From an uncultured Muribaculaceae bacterium (GTDB lineage: Bacteria > Bacteroidota > Bacteroidia > Bacteroidales > Muribaculaceae), in assembly GCA_947625935.1 (NCBI GenBank), contig CANQQE010000004.1, positions 62,001 through 126,000 on the forward strand: a stretch of 64,000 bases of DNA. Reading direction: 5' to 3'. Numbering within the stretch: the stretch's first letter is position 1; each line of letters begins with the position of its first letter. Below the pieces are notes generated by a model. It made no database searches and was not told where the DNA came from. It worked only from the letters and a program-made list of their open reading frames with translations. Below, one piece after another: positions 43,841-52,511 of the stretch. A program made the translations under genes and the position numbers.

Positions 43841-44485
43841 ATGAAAAGTAAGTCTGCGGTATGGTCGAGCGTGGTGCTGTTCATCATAGGTGTCGCGCTG
43901 ATTGTCCTGAAGGGGCGTGACTCCCTTCTGGGGACAATAGTTTTCATCGCGGGGATAATGTTTATAGTCCCGTCAGTAATCAATATGTTAATGCTCATCA
44001 GGGAGGCCAACCGCCGCAAGGCGGGCTATCGCAGTCCTGCCGACCGCGGCTTTGTGACCCGCTGTATAGGTTGGTGTTCAAGCATCGGGGGGCTTGGTCT
44101 CGGAATCGCCATGTTGCTGACTCCGGGCACGTTCAGCCCGATACTGGTCTATATATTCGCCGGTATACTGGTGCTCGGCGGCATATACCATTTCTATATA
44201 CTTGCCCGCGCATACCGCCCCATAATATTTCCCGGGTGGCTTTACATACTTCCCGCCGCATTGGTGGCCGAAGGTGCGGTAATCTTTTTCTCGGTTGTCA
44301 AGGATGACGTGCCTGCCGTGGTGCTGATGACGGGTATAGGACTGGTCGTGTTCGCAGTGGCCACTTTTGTCGAGGCTATGTCGCTTTACTCGTTCAACCG
44401 CAAGGAGGCTGCGGCTGCCAGAACGAGGGAAGCCGCTAAAAGTTCGACCGATGCGGTGGTTCCAGCCGATAGAGCCGCAGAATGA
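43841..44485 (+). CDS. DUF308/HdeD-like multi-pass membrane protein
   Basis: A 214-residue protein with about six hydrophobic segments arranged as in DUF308/HdeD-like proteins (SVVLFIIGVALIVLKG, TIVFIAGIMFIVPSVI, LVYIFAGILVLGGIYHFYI and others) and a hydrophilic basic tail. The start MKSKSAVW was chosen because a longer in-frame start adds a non-membrane stretch without homology. Function is unknown; related proteins have been tied to acid or envelope stress. It sits between an outer-membrane protein gene and two DUF1573 genes on the same strand. Confidence 0.78.
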   Translation: MKSKSAVWSSVVLFIIGVALIVLKGRDSLLGTIVFIAGIMFIVPSVINMLMLIREANRRKAGYRSPADRGFVTRCIGWCSSIGGLGLGIAMLLTPGTFSPILVYIFAGILVLGGIYHFYILARAYRPIIFPGWLYILPAALVAEGAVIFFSVVKDDVPAVVLMTGIGLVVFAVATFVEAMSLYSFNRKEAAAARTREAAKSSTDAVVPADRAAE

Positions 44486-44516
44486 TGTGTCAAAACCATA
44501 TTTACAATCAAAATCA

Positions 44517-44927
44517 ATGAAAAGACTGCTATTGCTTATTGCCGCTGTTTTCGTTACAGCCGCTGTCGCCATAAACGCCAAAGGCGAAGGGTCGGCCCAC
44601 ATCGACTTTGCCAAGAAATCGCATGACTTCGGCACCATCGACGAGAAAGGCGGGGCCGTGAGGTGTGAATTTGAGTTCACCAACACAGGCGATGCCCCGC
44701 TTGCCATCATCTCGGCGACCGCGAGCTGCGGATGCACTCGTCCGATTTTTCCTAAAGAGCCTGTCAAGCCGGGTAAAAAGGGGATTATCAAGGTCACTTT
44801 CCTCCCCGACGGTCATCCCGGAGAGTTCTCAAAGGATGTCAAGTTGCGCACCAATGCCAAGGGGCAGAAACGCGTGGTGCTGAAGATCACCGGCGTAGTG
44901 GTTCCGGCCCCTAAAAAGAAGAAGTAA
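44517..44927 (+). CDS. DUF1573 domain-containing exported protein
   Basis: A 136-residue protein with a signal peptide (LLLLIAAVFVTAAVAINA) and one DUF1573 domain, a beta-sandwich common in Bacteroidota. The diagnostic pattern is HDFGTIDEKGG near the start and SATASCGCTRP in the middle, followed by KPGKKGIIKVTF. The Cys-x-Cys is a recurring feature of the family. Its role is not established. The start was set at MKRLLLL because the upstream frame lacks homology. The following gene carries the same domain, so the two may form a paired envelope module. Confidence 0.9.
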   Translation: MKRLLLLIAAVFVTAAVAINAKGEGSAHIDFAKKSHDFGTIDEKGGAVRCEFEFTNTGDAPLAIISATASCGCTRPIFPKEPVKPGKKGIIKVTFLPDGHPGEFSKDVKLRTNAKGQKRVVLKITGVVVPAPKKKK

Positions 44928-44965
44928 TCTTTGCGTCACCCTTTAAAAATTCATGACCTAAGCCG

Positions 44966-46048
44966 ATGCCAGCAAAACGTTTGTTTCAACTATTTGTCCT
45001 CGCTGTGTCAGCTATGGCGGCCCGCGGCGAGCAGAACATTGAATGGGCCGAGACGGTGCACGATTTCGGTGCTATCGACGAGAACGACGGCCCGGTGACG
45101 TGTGATTTGCGATTTGTCAACCGAGGAGCGGAGCCGGTGGCGGTCGTTGCCGCCCGCGCGAGCTGCGGGTGCACTACCCCTAAATATCTGACGGCTCCTG
45201 TCGCCCCGGGCGACACCGGCGTTGTTGAGGTGACGTTTGATCCCACAGGCCGTCCCGGCCGTTTCGACAAGAAGGTCAGAGTAGAGACGAGCGACGGCAG
45301 TGGCGACCCGCTGCGCTCGTCACTGCGCATCAAAGGGGTTGTGGTCGGTGCGTCCAACACCGTGCGTTCGCGTTATCCCGTCGATGCCGGAGCAGTGAAG
45401 CTGCGCGCGTCGACAGCGGCTTTTGGAGAGGTGCTGAAGACTCGCGACAAGGCTTGCTACATGGAGTGCTACAACTCGTCGCGCGACACCGTCACCCCAT
45501 ATTGGGATAACCTCCCTCCTTATATCACCGCACGTTCTCTCGGCAGCAAAGTGGCTCCGGGCGAGCAAAAGACATTCACGCTCTATTTCTCAGGCCCCAA
45601 AGCTCCACTCTACGGCATTGTGACCGACAGTCTTGCATTTTATGCCGACAAGGGTGCGACGCCTGTGACGGTTGATGCTGTCGCCATAGTTAAGGAAGAT
45701 TTCTCGCGTCTGACCCCCGGTGCGAGAGCCAATTCACCCGAAATCAAGATTGACCCTGAGATTGTGGATTTCGGCAAACTTGATGCCTCCGGGCCCTCGG
45801 TAAGCCGCACGTTCGAGATTGTCAACCGCGGTCATGACCCGCTTCTCGTGCGGCGCGTCTATACCGCCGACCGGGGAGTGAGCGTCAGCATAGACAAAGA
45901 GAAGGTGAAAAGAAACAAGCGGGCTGTGGTGACCGTGACCGTCGACCCCTCGCAGCTTCCTTCCGAACTGCTAAATGCCCGCATATCGGTAATAACCAAC
46001 GACCCCCTTCGTCCCACCGTAGTGGTGAGGGCAGCAGGCGAAAGATAA
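44966..46048 (+). CDS. Two-module DUF1573-containing protein
   Basis: A 360-residue exported protein (signal peptide KRLFQLFVLAVSAMAARG) in which the N-terminal 110 residues are a DUF1573 module (HDFGAIDENDG, then RASCGCTTP). A second similar beta-sandwich lies near residues 255-360 (IVDFGKLDASGPSVS), without the CGC motif. The middle region resembles another Ig-like sandwich. It follows the single-domain DUF1573 gene by 38 bases, and the two share the pattern HDFG-x-ID-E, suggesting local duplication with extension. Role unknown. Confidence 0.85.
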   Translation: MPAKRLFQLFVLAVSAMAARGEQNIEWAETVHDFGAIDENDGPVTCDLRFVNRGAEPVAVVAARASCGCTTPKYLTAPVAPGDTGVVEVTFDPTGRPGRFDKKVRVETSDGSGDPLRSSLRIKGVVVGASNTVRSRYPVDAGAVKLRASTAAFGEVLKTRDKACYMECYNSSRDTVTPYWDNLPPYITARSLGSKVAPGEQKTFTLYFSGPKAPLYGIVTDSLAFYADKGATPVTVDAVAIVKEDFSRLTPGARANSPEIKIDPEIVDFGKLDASGPSVSRTFEIVNRGHDPLLVRRVYTADRGVSVSIDKEKVKRNKRAVVTVTVDPSQLPSELLNARISVITNDPLRPTVVVRAAGER

Positions 46049-46076
46049 CCCATATGAAACTTCAATACCATTAGCG

Positions 46077-47183
46077 ATGGAACACCCCGAAAACGATGAT
46101 AAATACATTGGTCTGACTGTCAACAGCGGCGTAAGCCAACCCCCGGTTGTCAACCCCTACATGACCCGTCGAAAACGCCGTCCCATGCCCACCGCCGGCG
46201 AATTTGTCGAAGGCATCCTCAAAGGGGATGTGTCGATGTTAAGCCGGGCGGTTACGCTTGTCGAGAGCGTGTCGCCCGACCATTACGCCCTGGCCCAGGA
46301 GGTCATCGAGAAATGCCTGCCTCATTCAGGCAATTCGCGCCGCATAGGGATAACCGGGGTGCCGGGAGCGGGTAAATCGACATCTATCGATGTTTTCGGC
46401 CTTCATGTCCTGAAACAGGGAGGCAAGCTCGCCGTGCTTGCGATTGACCCGTCGAGCGAGCGCACCAAAGGGAGTATTCTCGGCGACAAGACTCGCATGG
46501 AAAAGCTCTCGATTCACCCCTCGGCTTTCATCCGCCCCAGCCCGTCGGCGGGGTCGCTCGGCGGTGTGGCGCGAAAGACGCGTGAAACCATCGTGCTTTG
46601 TGAGGCCGCCGGTTACAACAACATCTTCGTCGAGACCGTCGGGGTGGGGCAGAGTGAGACCGCCGTACATTCGATGGTCGATTTCTTCCTGTTGATACAG
46701 CTCGCGGGCACCGGCGATGAGCTTCAGGGCATAAAGCGCGGTATCATGGAGATGGCCGACGGAATCGTCATCAACAAGGCCGACGGCGATAATATAGGGC
46801 GTGCCAAACTGGCACAGGCGCAGTTCAAGAGCGCTCTGCATCTGTTCCCGCCGACAACCTCGGGATGGATGCCCGAAGTGCTGTGCTATTCAGGCTACTA
46901 TGAACTCGGCATACCCGAAGTGTGGGCCATGATTGACCGTTATTTTGAGTTTGTCAAGGGCAACGGCTATTTTGAGCGCAAGCGTCATGAGCAGGCGCGC
47001 TACTGGATGTACGAGACAATCAACGAGCGTCTGCGCAGCGCGTTCTACGATAACCCTCAGGTCGAGACCATGCTTGCCGACCGCGAGCGGCTTGTGCTTG
47101 ACAACCGTCTAAGCTCGTTCATCGCCGCCCGCGAGGTGCTCAACTTCTACTTTGACAACATTGCCGGGAACCGGACGAAATGA
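46077..47183 (+). CDS. meaB: Methylmalonyl-CoA mutase-associated GTPase MeaB
   Basis: A 368-residue G3E-family GTPase (MeaB/ArgK) that protects and reloads adenosylcobalamin in methylmalonyl-CoA mutase. It has the P-loop GVPGAGKST, the switch segment FVETVGVGQSET, and the guanine-specificity motif NKADGDN. Bacteroidota use the mutase on the succinate-propionate route, and mdh elsewhere in this window feeds that route. The mutase subunits are not in the window. It lies 28 bases after the DUF1573 gene. Confidence 0.94.
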   Translation: MEHPENDDKYIGLTVNSGVSQPPVVNPYMTRRKRRPMPTAGEFVEGILKGDVSMLSRAVTLVESVSPDHYALAQEVIEKCLPHSGNSRRIGITGVPGAGKSTSIDVFGLHVLKQGGKLAVLAIDPSSERTKGSILGDKTRMEKLSIHPSAFIRPSPSAGSLGGVARKTRETIVLCEAAGYNNIFVETVGVGQSETAVHSMVDFFLLIQLAGTGDELQGIKRGIMEMADGIVINKADGDNIGRAKLAQAQFKSALHLFPPTTSGWMPEVLCYSGYYELGIPEVWAMIDRYFEFVKGNGYFERKRHEQARYWMYETINERLRSAFYDNPQVETMLADRERLVLDNRLSSFIAAREVLNFYFDNIAGNRTK

Positions 47184-47284
47184 CCCTTTTTCGCCTATCG
47201 GCGTTATTATATTAACCGGGGGGTGTACGGGCGGCTTAACCTTCAGTCCCGCATTCCCGATAAACCACAAATCTCAAAATAATT

Positions 47285-47620
47285 ATGGAATCAACCCGCC
47301 AAGCAAAAATCGCCCGTCTGCTCCAGAAGGAGCTGAGCGAGATATTCCGTCAGCAGACAGCCAAAACCCACGGCACCATCGTGTCGGTGAGTGCCGTGCG
47401 TGTGTCGCCCGACCTCAGCATCGCAAAGGTTTACCTTTCGGTGTTCCCCTCTGACAAAGCGCAAGAGATACTCGAAAACATCAAACGCACGTCGAAGACA
47501 GTGCGCTACGACCTCGCTCAGAAAGTGCGTTTCCAGTTGCGCAAGACTCCTGAACTTGCGTTCTACCTCGACGACACGCTCGACTATCTCGAAAACATCG
47601 ACCACCTCTTGCAGAAGTAA
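47285..47620 (+). CDS. rbfA: Ribosome-binding factor A
   Basis: A 111-residue KH-like protein that binds the 30S subunit during 16S rRNA maturation. The N-terminus RQAKIARLLQKELSEIF and the segment VSAVRVSPDLSIAKVYLSVF are typical, and the protein ends DDTLDYLENIDHLL. Length is standard. A 101-base gap separates it from meaB, and it precedes the permease gene by 15 bases. Confidence 0.95.
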   Translation: MESTRQAKIARLLQKELSEIFRQQTAKTHGTIVSVSAVRVSPDLSIAKVYLSVFPSDKAQEILENIKRTSKTVRYDLAQKVRFQLRKTPELAFYLDDTLDYLENIDHLLQK

Positions 47621-47635
47621 GGAGGGCGACCCGCG

Positions 47636-48877
47636 ATGCTTGAGCTGAGAATCGCCCTGCGCTATCTCTTTTCCAAGAAAACCCACAATGCCGTCAATGT
47701 CATCTCAATGATATCGGTGGCCGGGGTCGCTGTGGCCACTGCCGCAATAGTGGTTGTGCTGTCGGTGTTCAATGGTTTTGAACGGTTGGCTCTCGACCAG
47801 ATGTCGGTTATCAATCCTCCGCTTTCGGTAGTGCCGTCGGCGGGAAAGACCATAGCCGATGCCGACTCCTTGGTGTCGGTCATAAAACGTCTTGCGCCCG
47901 GTGCCGCGGTGATTCCGACTGTCACTGAGCAGGCTTTGGCCGTGGTCGGCGACAGACAGGAACCTGTCGAGATAAAAGGTGTCGACCACGGATGGTATGC
48001 CGCGGCAGGTCTCGGCAGCCATACGATTGACGGCCAAGCGAGTCATGGGGAGAGTGAAGGCCCATGGGCCTACGCTGACATGAGCGTAGGGGTGGCAGTC
48101 GCCCTTCACGCACACCCCGGCGCCTATGAATTTTTAAATATCTATGTTCCCCGGCGTCTGGGGCGCATCAACCCCGCCAATCCCTATGCGGCCTTTCGTG
48201 GCGACTCGCTCGTTGTGGCGAGTGTATTCCGGACAGGTCATGCCGGCCACGACGAGAATCTTGTGGTGATGCCGCTTGACCGCGTCCGCCGTCTGCTCGA
48301 CTACGAAAGCGAGGCTACTTCGATCGAGGTTTGGACAGATAGCGACCTTGACAAGCTCGCTGTTGCCATCGAGGCGTTGTCGCCGGGAAATATCCGTGTT
48401 CTCGACCGCATGAAGCAAGAGGGACACACCTTCGCCATGATTTCCATTGAGAAATGGATAACTTTTCTGATGCTTTCGTTCATTTTGCTGATAGCCTCGT
48501 TCAATATCATCTCGACGCTCTCGCTTCTTGTCATAGAGAAAGAGGGTAATCTTGCGGTCATGAGGGCTATGGGGGCTACCGAGAGGATGGTGTCGGGAAT
48601 TTTTTCGATTGAGGGGTGGCTCGTCAGCCTGAGCGGCGGTTTGGCCGGAGTGCTCATAGGGTCGGCCCTGACGCTCGCCCAGCAATGGGGCGGTTTCGTG
48701 AAGCTCGGCGGCGATGCCTCGACATTGGTTATCGACTCCTACCCGGTGGAGCTGCGTCCTGCCGACATTCTCATAGTCATCGGTCTTGTCACTGTCGTCG
48801 GGCTGGCAGCGTCAACGCTCACCACTGCCATCAATCGCCGTAAATTCAAGCGTGCGCCCACCTTTTCCATGGAATAG
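47636..48877 (+). CDS. ABC transporter permease, LolC/E-like
   Basis: A 413-residue FtsX-type permease with an N-terminal transmembrane helix (VNVISMISVAGVAVATAAIVVV), a large periplasmic MacB-type domain, and three further helices in the C-terminal third (ITFLMLSFILLIASFNIIST and later segments). This layout matches LolC/LolE, which extract lipoproteins for LolA, though the cognate ATPase gene is not next to it. Many Bacteroidota have such permeases with the ATPase elsewhere. It is linked to rbfA by 15 bases. Confidence 0.85.
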   Translation: MLELRIALRYLFSKKTHNAVNVISMISVAGVAVATAAIVVVLSVFNGFERLALDQMSVINPPLSVVPSAGKTIADADSLVSVIKRLAPGAAVIPTVTEQALAVVGDRQEPVEIKGVDHGWYAAAGLGSHTIDGQASHGESEGPWAYADMSVGVAVALHAHPGAYEFLNIYVPRRLGRINPANPYAAFRGDSLVVASVFRTGHAGHDENLVVMPLDRVRRLLDYESEATSIEVWTDSDLDKLAVAIEALSPGNIRVLDRMKQEGHTFAMISIEKWITFLMLSFILLIASFNIISTLSLLVIEKEGNLAVMRAMGATERMVSGIFSIEGWLVSLSGGLAGVLIGSALTLAQQWGGFVKLGGDASTLVIDSYPVELRPADILIVIGLVTVVGLAASTLTTAINRRKFKRAPTFSME

Positions 48878-48967
48878 TAGTGTTGACTGAATCGAGTGAA
48901 AATATAAATTTTCACTCCGTTGCGCTAAAAAAATGTAATAAAGTTGCATTTGTTGGTAAATAAATGT

Positions 48968-48975
48968 TATCTTTG
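48968..48975 (+). promoter_or_regulatory. -7 box of the two-component genes
   Basis: TATCTTTG on the plus strand. It lies inside the longest possible frame of the kinase, which argues for the ATG at 49003. The nearest TTTG is only 15 bases upstream, so the -33 element is weak. Confidence 0.55.
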
Positions 48976-49002
48976 TGGGTGAATAGCACAGTTATCTATG
49001 TT

Positions 49003-49623
49003 ATGGACAATTTAGAAAGGAAATATAGGGGTGAAATCCAAAATGACCCGAAAGCAGAGCTGGACCGATTAAAGACCCAGCTCAACCCCCATTTCATTTT
49101 CAACACACTCACATCGATTTACGCCCTGATAGACTTCGACCGCGATCAGGCTCGCCGGGCTGTGCGCCAGTTGAGCCATCTGTTGCGCTATGTGGTCTAT
49201 GACATACCCGAGGCTACTTTGGAGCGCGACTTGCAGTTCACCCGCAACTACATCTCGCTGATGAAGTTGCGCCTGCGTCCGGGCGATGTGCTCGATGTGC
49301 ATATAGGCTGCGGCGACTGCGGCGATCTGCCAATCGCTCCCATGCTGTTCGTGACGATTATTGAAAACGCTTTCAAGCATGGCCGGTTTACCGATTCATC
49401 CAATCCGATCTCTATAAGCATAACCGCCCGTGACGGTCATGTTAACTGTCACACCGTCAATCCCTACACCCCCGACCAATCGTCCGACGCTCCCCACGGC
49501 GTGGGATTGTTTAATCTCAGACGCAGGCTGCAGTTGCTCTATGGCGATAGTGCCATTCTCACCACCGAGGGCGACGGCAGGCTGTTCGTTTGTGACCTTA
49601 ATATCAACTTAAATCAAAAATAA
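49003..49623 (+). CDS. Sensorless LytS-type histidine kinase
   Basis: A 206-residue kinase of the LytS/YehU (His_kinase plus HATPase) type. The phosphoacceptor motif is LNPHFIFNTLTSI and the ATP site includes IIENAFKHG and HGVGLFNLRRRLQ. It lacks transmembrane helices and any sensor domain: the catalytic part begins near residue 15. The start follows a -7 box. Signal input must come from another protein or from the membrane via a partner. The LytTR regulator gene follows by 12 bases. Confidence 0.9.
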   Translation: MDNLERKYRGEIQNDPKAELDRLKTQLNPHFIFNTLTSIYALIDFDRDQARRAVRQLSHLLRYVVYDIPEATLERDLQFTRNYISLMKLRLRPGDVLDVHIGCGDCGDLPIAPMLFVTIIENAFKHGRFTDSSNPISISITARDGHVNCHTVNPYTPDQSSDAPHGVGLFNLRRRLQLLYGDSAILTTEGDGRLFVCDLNINLNQK

Positions 49624-49635
49624 TCCTTGTTGCAG

Positions 49636-50382
49636 ATGAAAAAATTGAGATGCTGCGTAATTGACGATGAACCGCTTGCCAACCGCCTCATAACCGACTA
49701 TGTGGAGCGAACGCCTATACTTGAGTTGGCCGGTAGCTTCGGCTCTACTCAGGACGCCGTAAAAACCGTGCTCGACGGCAAAATAGACCTTGTGTTTCTC
49801 GACATACAGATGCCCCAGCTCAACGGGCTTGAGTTTGCCAAAATCATCCCCGCCGATTGCCGCATAATCTTCACCACGGCCTTTGACCAGTATGCCGTGC
49901 AGGGGTTCAAGGTCAATGCGCTCGATTATCTGTTAAAGCCGATCAGCTACGACGATTTCCTGTCGTCGGTCAACCGCGCTGTCAGTTGGCACGAGATGAA
50001 GTGCGCCGCCGAGGGTCGCTCCACGGCTCCCGACTATCTCATGGTGAAGAGCGACTACAAGCTGTTGCAGATTCCGCTCCGCGACATCCTTTTCATCGAG
50101 GGGTTGAAAGATTATGTGAAAATTTACCTGACCCAGGATCAGCGCAGCGTCATGACTCTGATGGGTATGCGCACCCTTGAGCAGTACCTGCCTGAGTCGA
50201 TGTTTATGCGAATCCACCGCTCCTACATGGTCAACCTGCATCACATCAGGGTTATCGAGCGTAACCGGGTGGTGTTCGGCAGCCATCATATACCCATCAG
50301 CGAAACCTACCGCGCCGCCTTCAACGACTACATCTCACGCCACTCCGTCGCTCTTCTCCGCGACGACTCCGACACCGACTGA
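49636..50382 (+). CDS. LytTR family response regulator
   Basis: A 248-residue response regulator. The receiver domain has acidic residues in CVIDDEPLA and the phosphoacceptor Asp in VFLDIQMPQLNG, with Lys in YLLKPISYDD. The C-terminal half is a LytTR DNA-binding domain (LLQIPLRDILFIEGLKDYV, then RIHRSYMVNLHHI). The start at the ATG after a weak TTG was chosen because the receiver begins right there. LytTR regulators bind direct repeats near promoters and often control wall or surface genes; the regulon is unknown. Confidence 0.93.
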   Translation: MKKLRCCVIDDEPLANRLITDYVERTPILELAGSFGSTQDAVKTVLDGKIDLVFLDIQMPQLNGLEFAKIIPADCRIIFTTAFDQYAVQGFKVNALDYLLKPISYDDFLSSVNRAVSWHEMKCAAEGRSTAPDYLMVKSDYKLLQIPLRDILFIEGLKDYVKIYLTQDQRSVMTLMGMRTLEQYLPESMFMRIHRSYMVNLHHIRVIERNRVVFGSHHIPISETYRAAFNDYISRHSVALLRDDSDTD

Positions 50383-50438
50383 CCACCCCACTCCGTCAAC
50401 CAAAGCCGCTTCTTGTCGGCATTTTCAATATAAATAGT

Positions 50439-50446
50439 TATCTTTG
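50439..50446 (+). promoter_or_regulatory. -7 box upstream of the small membrane protein
   Basis: TATCTTTG on the plus strand, about 30 bases before the ATG; the -33 region has only a partial match. Confidence 0.5.
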
Positions 50447-50476
50447 TCTGAGTATTAACTAAAAAGGGACATTAAG

Positions 50477-50833
50477 ATGAAAGGATTATTGAAAGTGGCG
50501 GGTTTTGCAGAGTGGATCGCGTTTATTGTTTTTGTTGTGGTGTTGGGAGCCTCGCAGCAATCTCAGAAACCCGTTGCGGCGATTTTGGTTTACGCCGTAG
50601 CCGTCGCAATGTTATGGTTCATGATTGCCGCTTCCTCCCGAAAGCGCGCCAAGGTCAACCGATTCCCTAATTGCATACCTGTGGGCAACCCGGTTGTCTA
50701 TGCCTTGTTAGGTTATTTCTGCTACGAAGCGTCGGTCGCCGAGGCTTTATACACGCCATTACTCATTGCCATTTCAGTCGTTGTCGGTATAGGCATATTG
50801 AGGTGGGTAATATCGATGATGACGTTGGACTGA
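50477..50833 (+). CDS. Small membrane protein of unknown function
   Basis: A 118-residue protein with about four hydrophobic segments (EWIAFIVFVVVLGAS, AAILVYAVAVAMLWFMI, VVYALLGYFCYEASV, LLIAISVVVGIGILRW), separated by short basic loops. I recognise no family. A -7 box stands upstream and a hairpin follows. It lies 94 bases after the LytTR regulator but has its own promoter signal, so it is probably a separate transcript. Confidence 0.72.
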   Translation: MKGLLKVAGFAEWIAFIVFVVVLGASQQSQKPVAAILVYAVAVAMLWFMIAASSRKRAKVNRFPNCIPVGNPVVYALLGYFCYEASVAEALYTPLLIAISVVVGIGILRWVISMMTLD

Positions 50834-50858
50834 CACCTTCCAACACATCTCAAAATAA

Positions 50859-50889
50859 AAGCGGGCGGCCTCAGAGGGGCTGCCCGCTT
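50859..50889 (-). terminator. Terminator between convergent genes, serving amt
   Basis: AAGCGGGC(G)GCC pairs with GGC(T)GCCCGCTT, with a loop of about 6-7 bases. In minus-strand RNA one pair is A-C or G-U, and a T-rich tail (TTTTATTTT) follows. It can also stop the plus-strand transcript. Confidence 0.75.
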
Positions 50890-50917
50890 GTCGTATGTTG
50901 ACTTTGGTCGCTTCTGG

Positions 50918-52375
50918 TTAGCTCTGCTCCATGCCGCGGAACCAGTCGGCGTCGGTGATGGTTTCTTCTGCAAGCTCCGACGTCGCTTCGTTGCCATACT
51001 CCTCGTCGTGCTGCGAGCGGTCAAGACCTATCTCCTCGCTGTGACGCGACACGCGCATAGGTATCATCTTGTTGGTGAACCAGTAGAGCAGATAGCTCAT
51101 GACGAATGTGTAGGCAAAGACTATGAGCAGTGCTACTATGTGGTTGAAGAAAAACTCGGTGTGTGAAATCATGTCGGGGTTGTCTTTGGCGAAGAATCTG
51201 TAGGCGAAGATGCCGGTGAATACCGTGCCGAGGATTCCGCCGAGTCCGTGGGTTGGGAACACGTCGAGCGCGTCGTCAAAGGTGTGGCGGGCGTTTTTCC
51301 ATGTGACGGCCATGTTGCAACAGAGGGTGATGCAGAATGAGATGAATACGCTCTCGCCCACTGTCACCCATCCGGCGCAGGGGGTGATCGCCACGAGGCC
51401 GACGACGGCTCCGATGGCCGCGCCCATAGCCGACGGTTTGTGTCCGCGGAGCGCGTCAAACACTACCCATGTCACCATGGCGGTAGCGGCGGCGGTGTTG
51501 GTGTTGAGAAATGCCGCGATGGCTATGCCGTCGGCCGCCAAGGAGCTGCCGCCGTTGAATCCGAACCATCCGAGCCACAGCAACGCCGCGCCGAGAAGCA
51601 CGAAGGGAACGTTGGCCGGTTTCGACTCGCCGGCCTCAGAGCGTCGGCCTAAGAACATGGCACCGGCAAGGGCGGCGATGCCCGATGCGGCGTGGACCAC
51701 GATGCCTCCGGCGAAGTCGTGGACGTGCATCATCGCAAACAGGCCGTCGGGATGCCATGTGCAGTGGGCGAGCGGGCAGTAGACGATGACAACCCAAAGT
51801 ATCATAAACACTAAGTAACCCGAAAAACGCACGCGTTCGGCAAACGAACCCGTTATCAGCGATGGGGTTATGATGGCAAACTTCATCTGGAACAGGGCGA
51901 ACAGGGCGAGGGGTATGGTCGTTGTGGCGAGACCTATCTTACCGCCGACCTCGATGGCGACGCGTTCGCTCTCGGTCGCGGTGACATTCTGCACTCCCAC
52001 GCCGTCAAACATCAGGAAGTCGAGCGGGTTGCCTATGACGTGCCAGATGTCGTCGCCAAACGCGAGGCTGAAGCCGAAGGCCACCCATATCACGCTGACC
52101 ACACCCATCACTATGAAACTTTGAAGCATTGTGGAGATTACATTTTTGGTGCGCACCATGCCGCCGTAGAAAAACGACAGCCCCGGTGTCATCATCAGCA
52201 CGAATATCGTGGCGGTTATCATCCACGCCACGTTGGCGTAGAGGTTGTCGCCAACCAAGTCAAACTGTCCCTCGCGCGCCGAAGCGAACAAACCTAAAAC
52301 ACTCATCGCCAGCATCGCGGCGAACAGGATTATCCATCTTTTCTTAATCCTTTTTTTACCAATAGAAGTTTCCAT
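50918..52375 (-). CDS. amt: Ammonium transporter
   Basis: A 485-residue Amt-family channel with about 11 membrane segments. It shows conserved segments FFYGGMVRTKNV, HCTWHPDGLF, VHDFAGGIVVHAASG and ATHGLGGILGTVFTGIF-like residues around the twin-His pore. It conducts ammonia across the inner membrane and is normally controlled by GlnK; no glnK is adjacent here. The C-terminal tail ending TDADWFRGMEQS is longer than in many Amt proteins. I found no standard -7 box upstream, so regulation may use another sigma factor. Confidence 0.95.
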   Translation of the reverse strand: METSIGKKRIKKRWIILFAAMLAMSVLGLFASAREGQFDLVGDNLYANVAWMITATIFVLMMTPGLSFFYGGMVRTKNVISTMLQSFIVMGVVSVIWVAFGFSLAFGDDIWHVIGNPLDFLMFDGVGVQNVTATESERVAIEVGGKIGLATTTIPLALFALFQMKFAIITPSLITGSFAERVRFSGYLVFMILWVVIVYCPLAHCTWHPDGLFAMMHVHDFAGGIVVHAASGIAALAGAMFLGRRSEAGESKPANVPFVLLGAALLWLGWFGFNGGSSLAADGIAIAAFLNTNTAAATAMVTWVVFDALRGHKPSAMGAAIGAVVGLVAITPCAGWVTVGESVFISFCITLCCNMAVTWKNARHTFDDALDVFPTHGLGGILGTVFTGIFAYRFFAKDNPDMISHTEFFFNHIVALLIVFAYTFVMSYLLYWFTNKMIPMRVSRHSEEIGLDRSQHDEEYGNEATSELAEETITDADWFRGMEQS

Positions 52376-52511
52376 AAAAGCAAAACGTTAACAATCTTTC
52401 CGCAAAGGAAGATATTTGTCATGATATATGCAAATATTTTGGCAAATTTCTTTTGAAAAATGTCTTGGAGTGGAAATTTTCCACAAAATAAGTGTCGTGC
52501 GGTAACTTCTG

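Noticed and set aside
44078-44797. A minus-strand frame of 239 codons over the DUF308 and DUF1573 genes
   Set aside because: Antisense to two genes with clear features; no promoter or domain.
51210-51782. A plus-strand frame of 190 codons inside amt
   Set aside because: Antisense shadow of the amt gene, whose membrane segments and motifs are intact.
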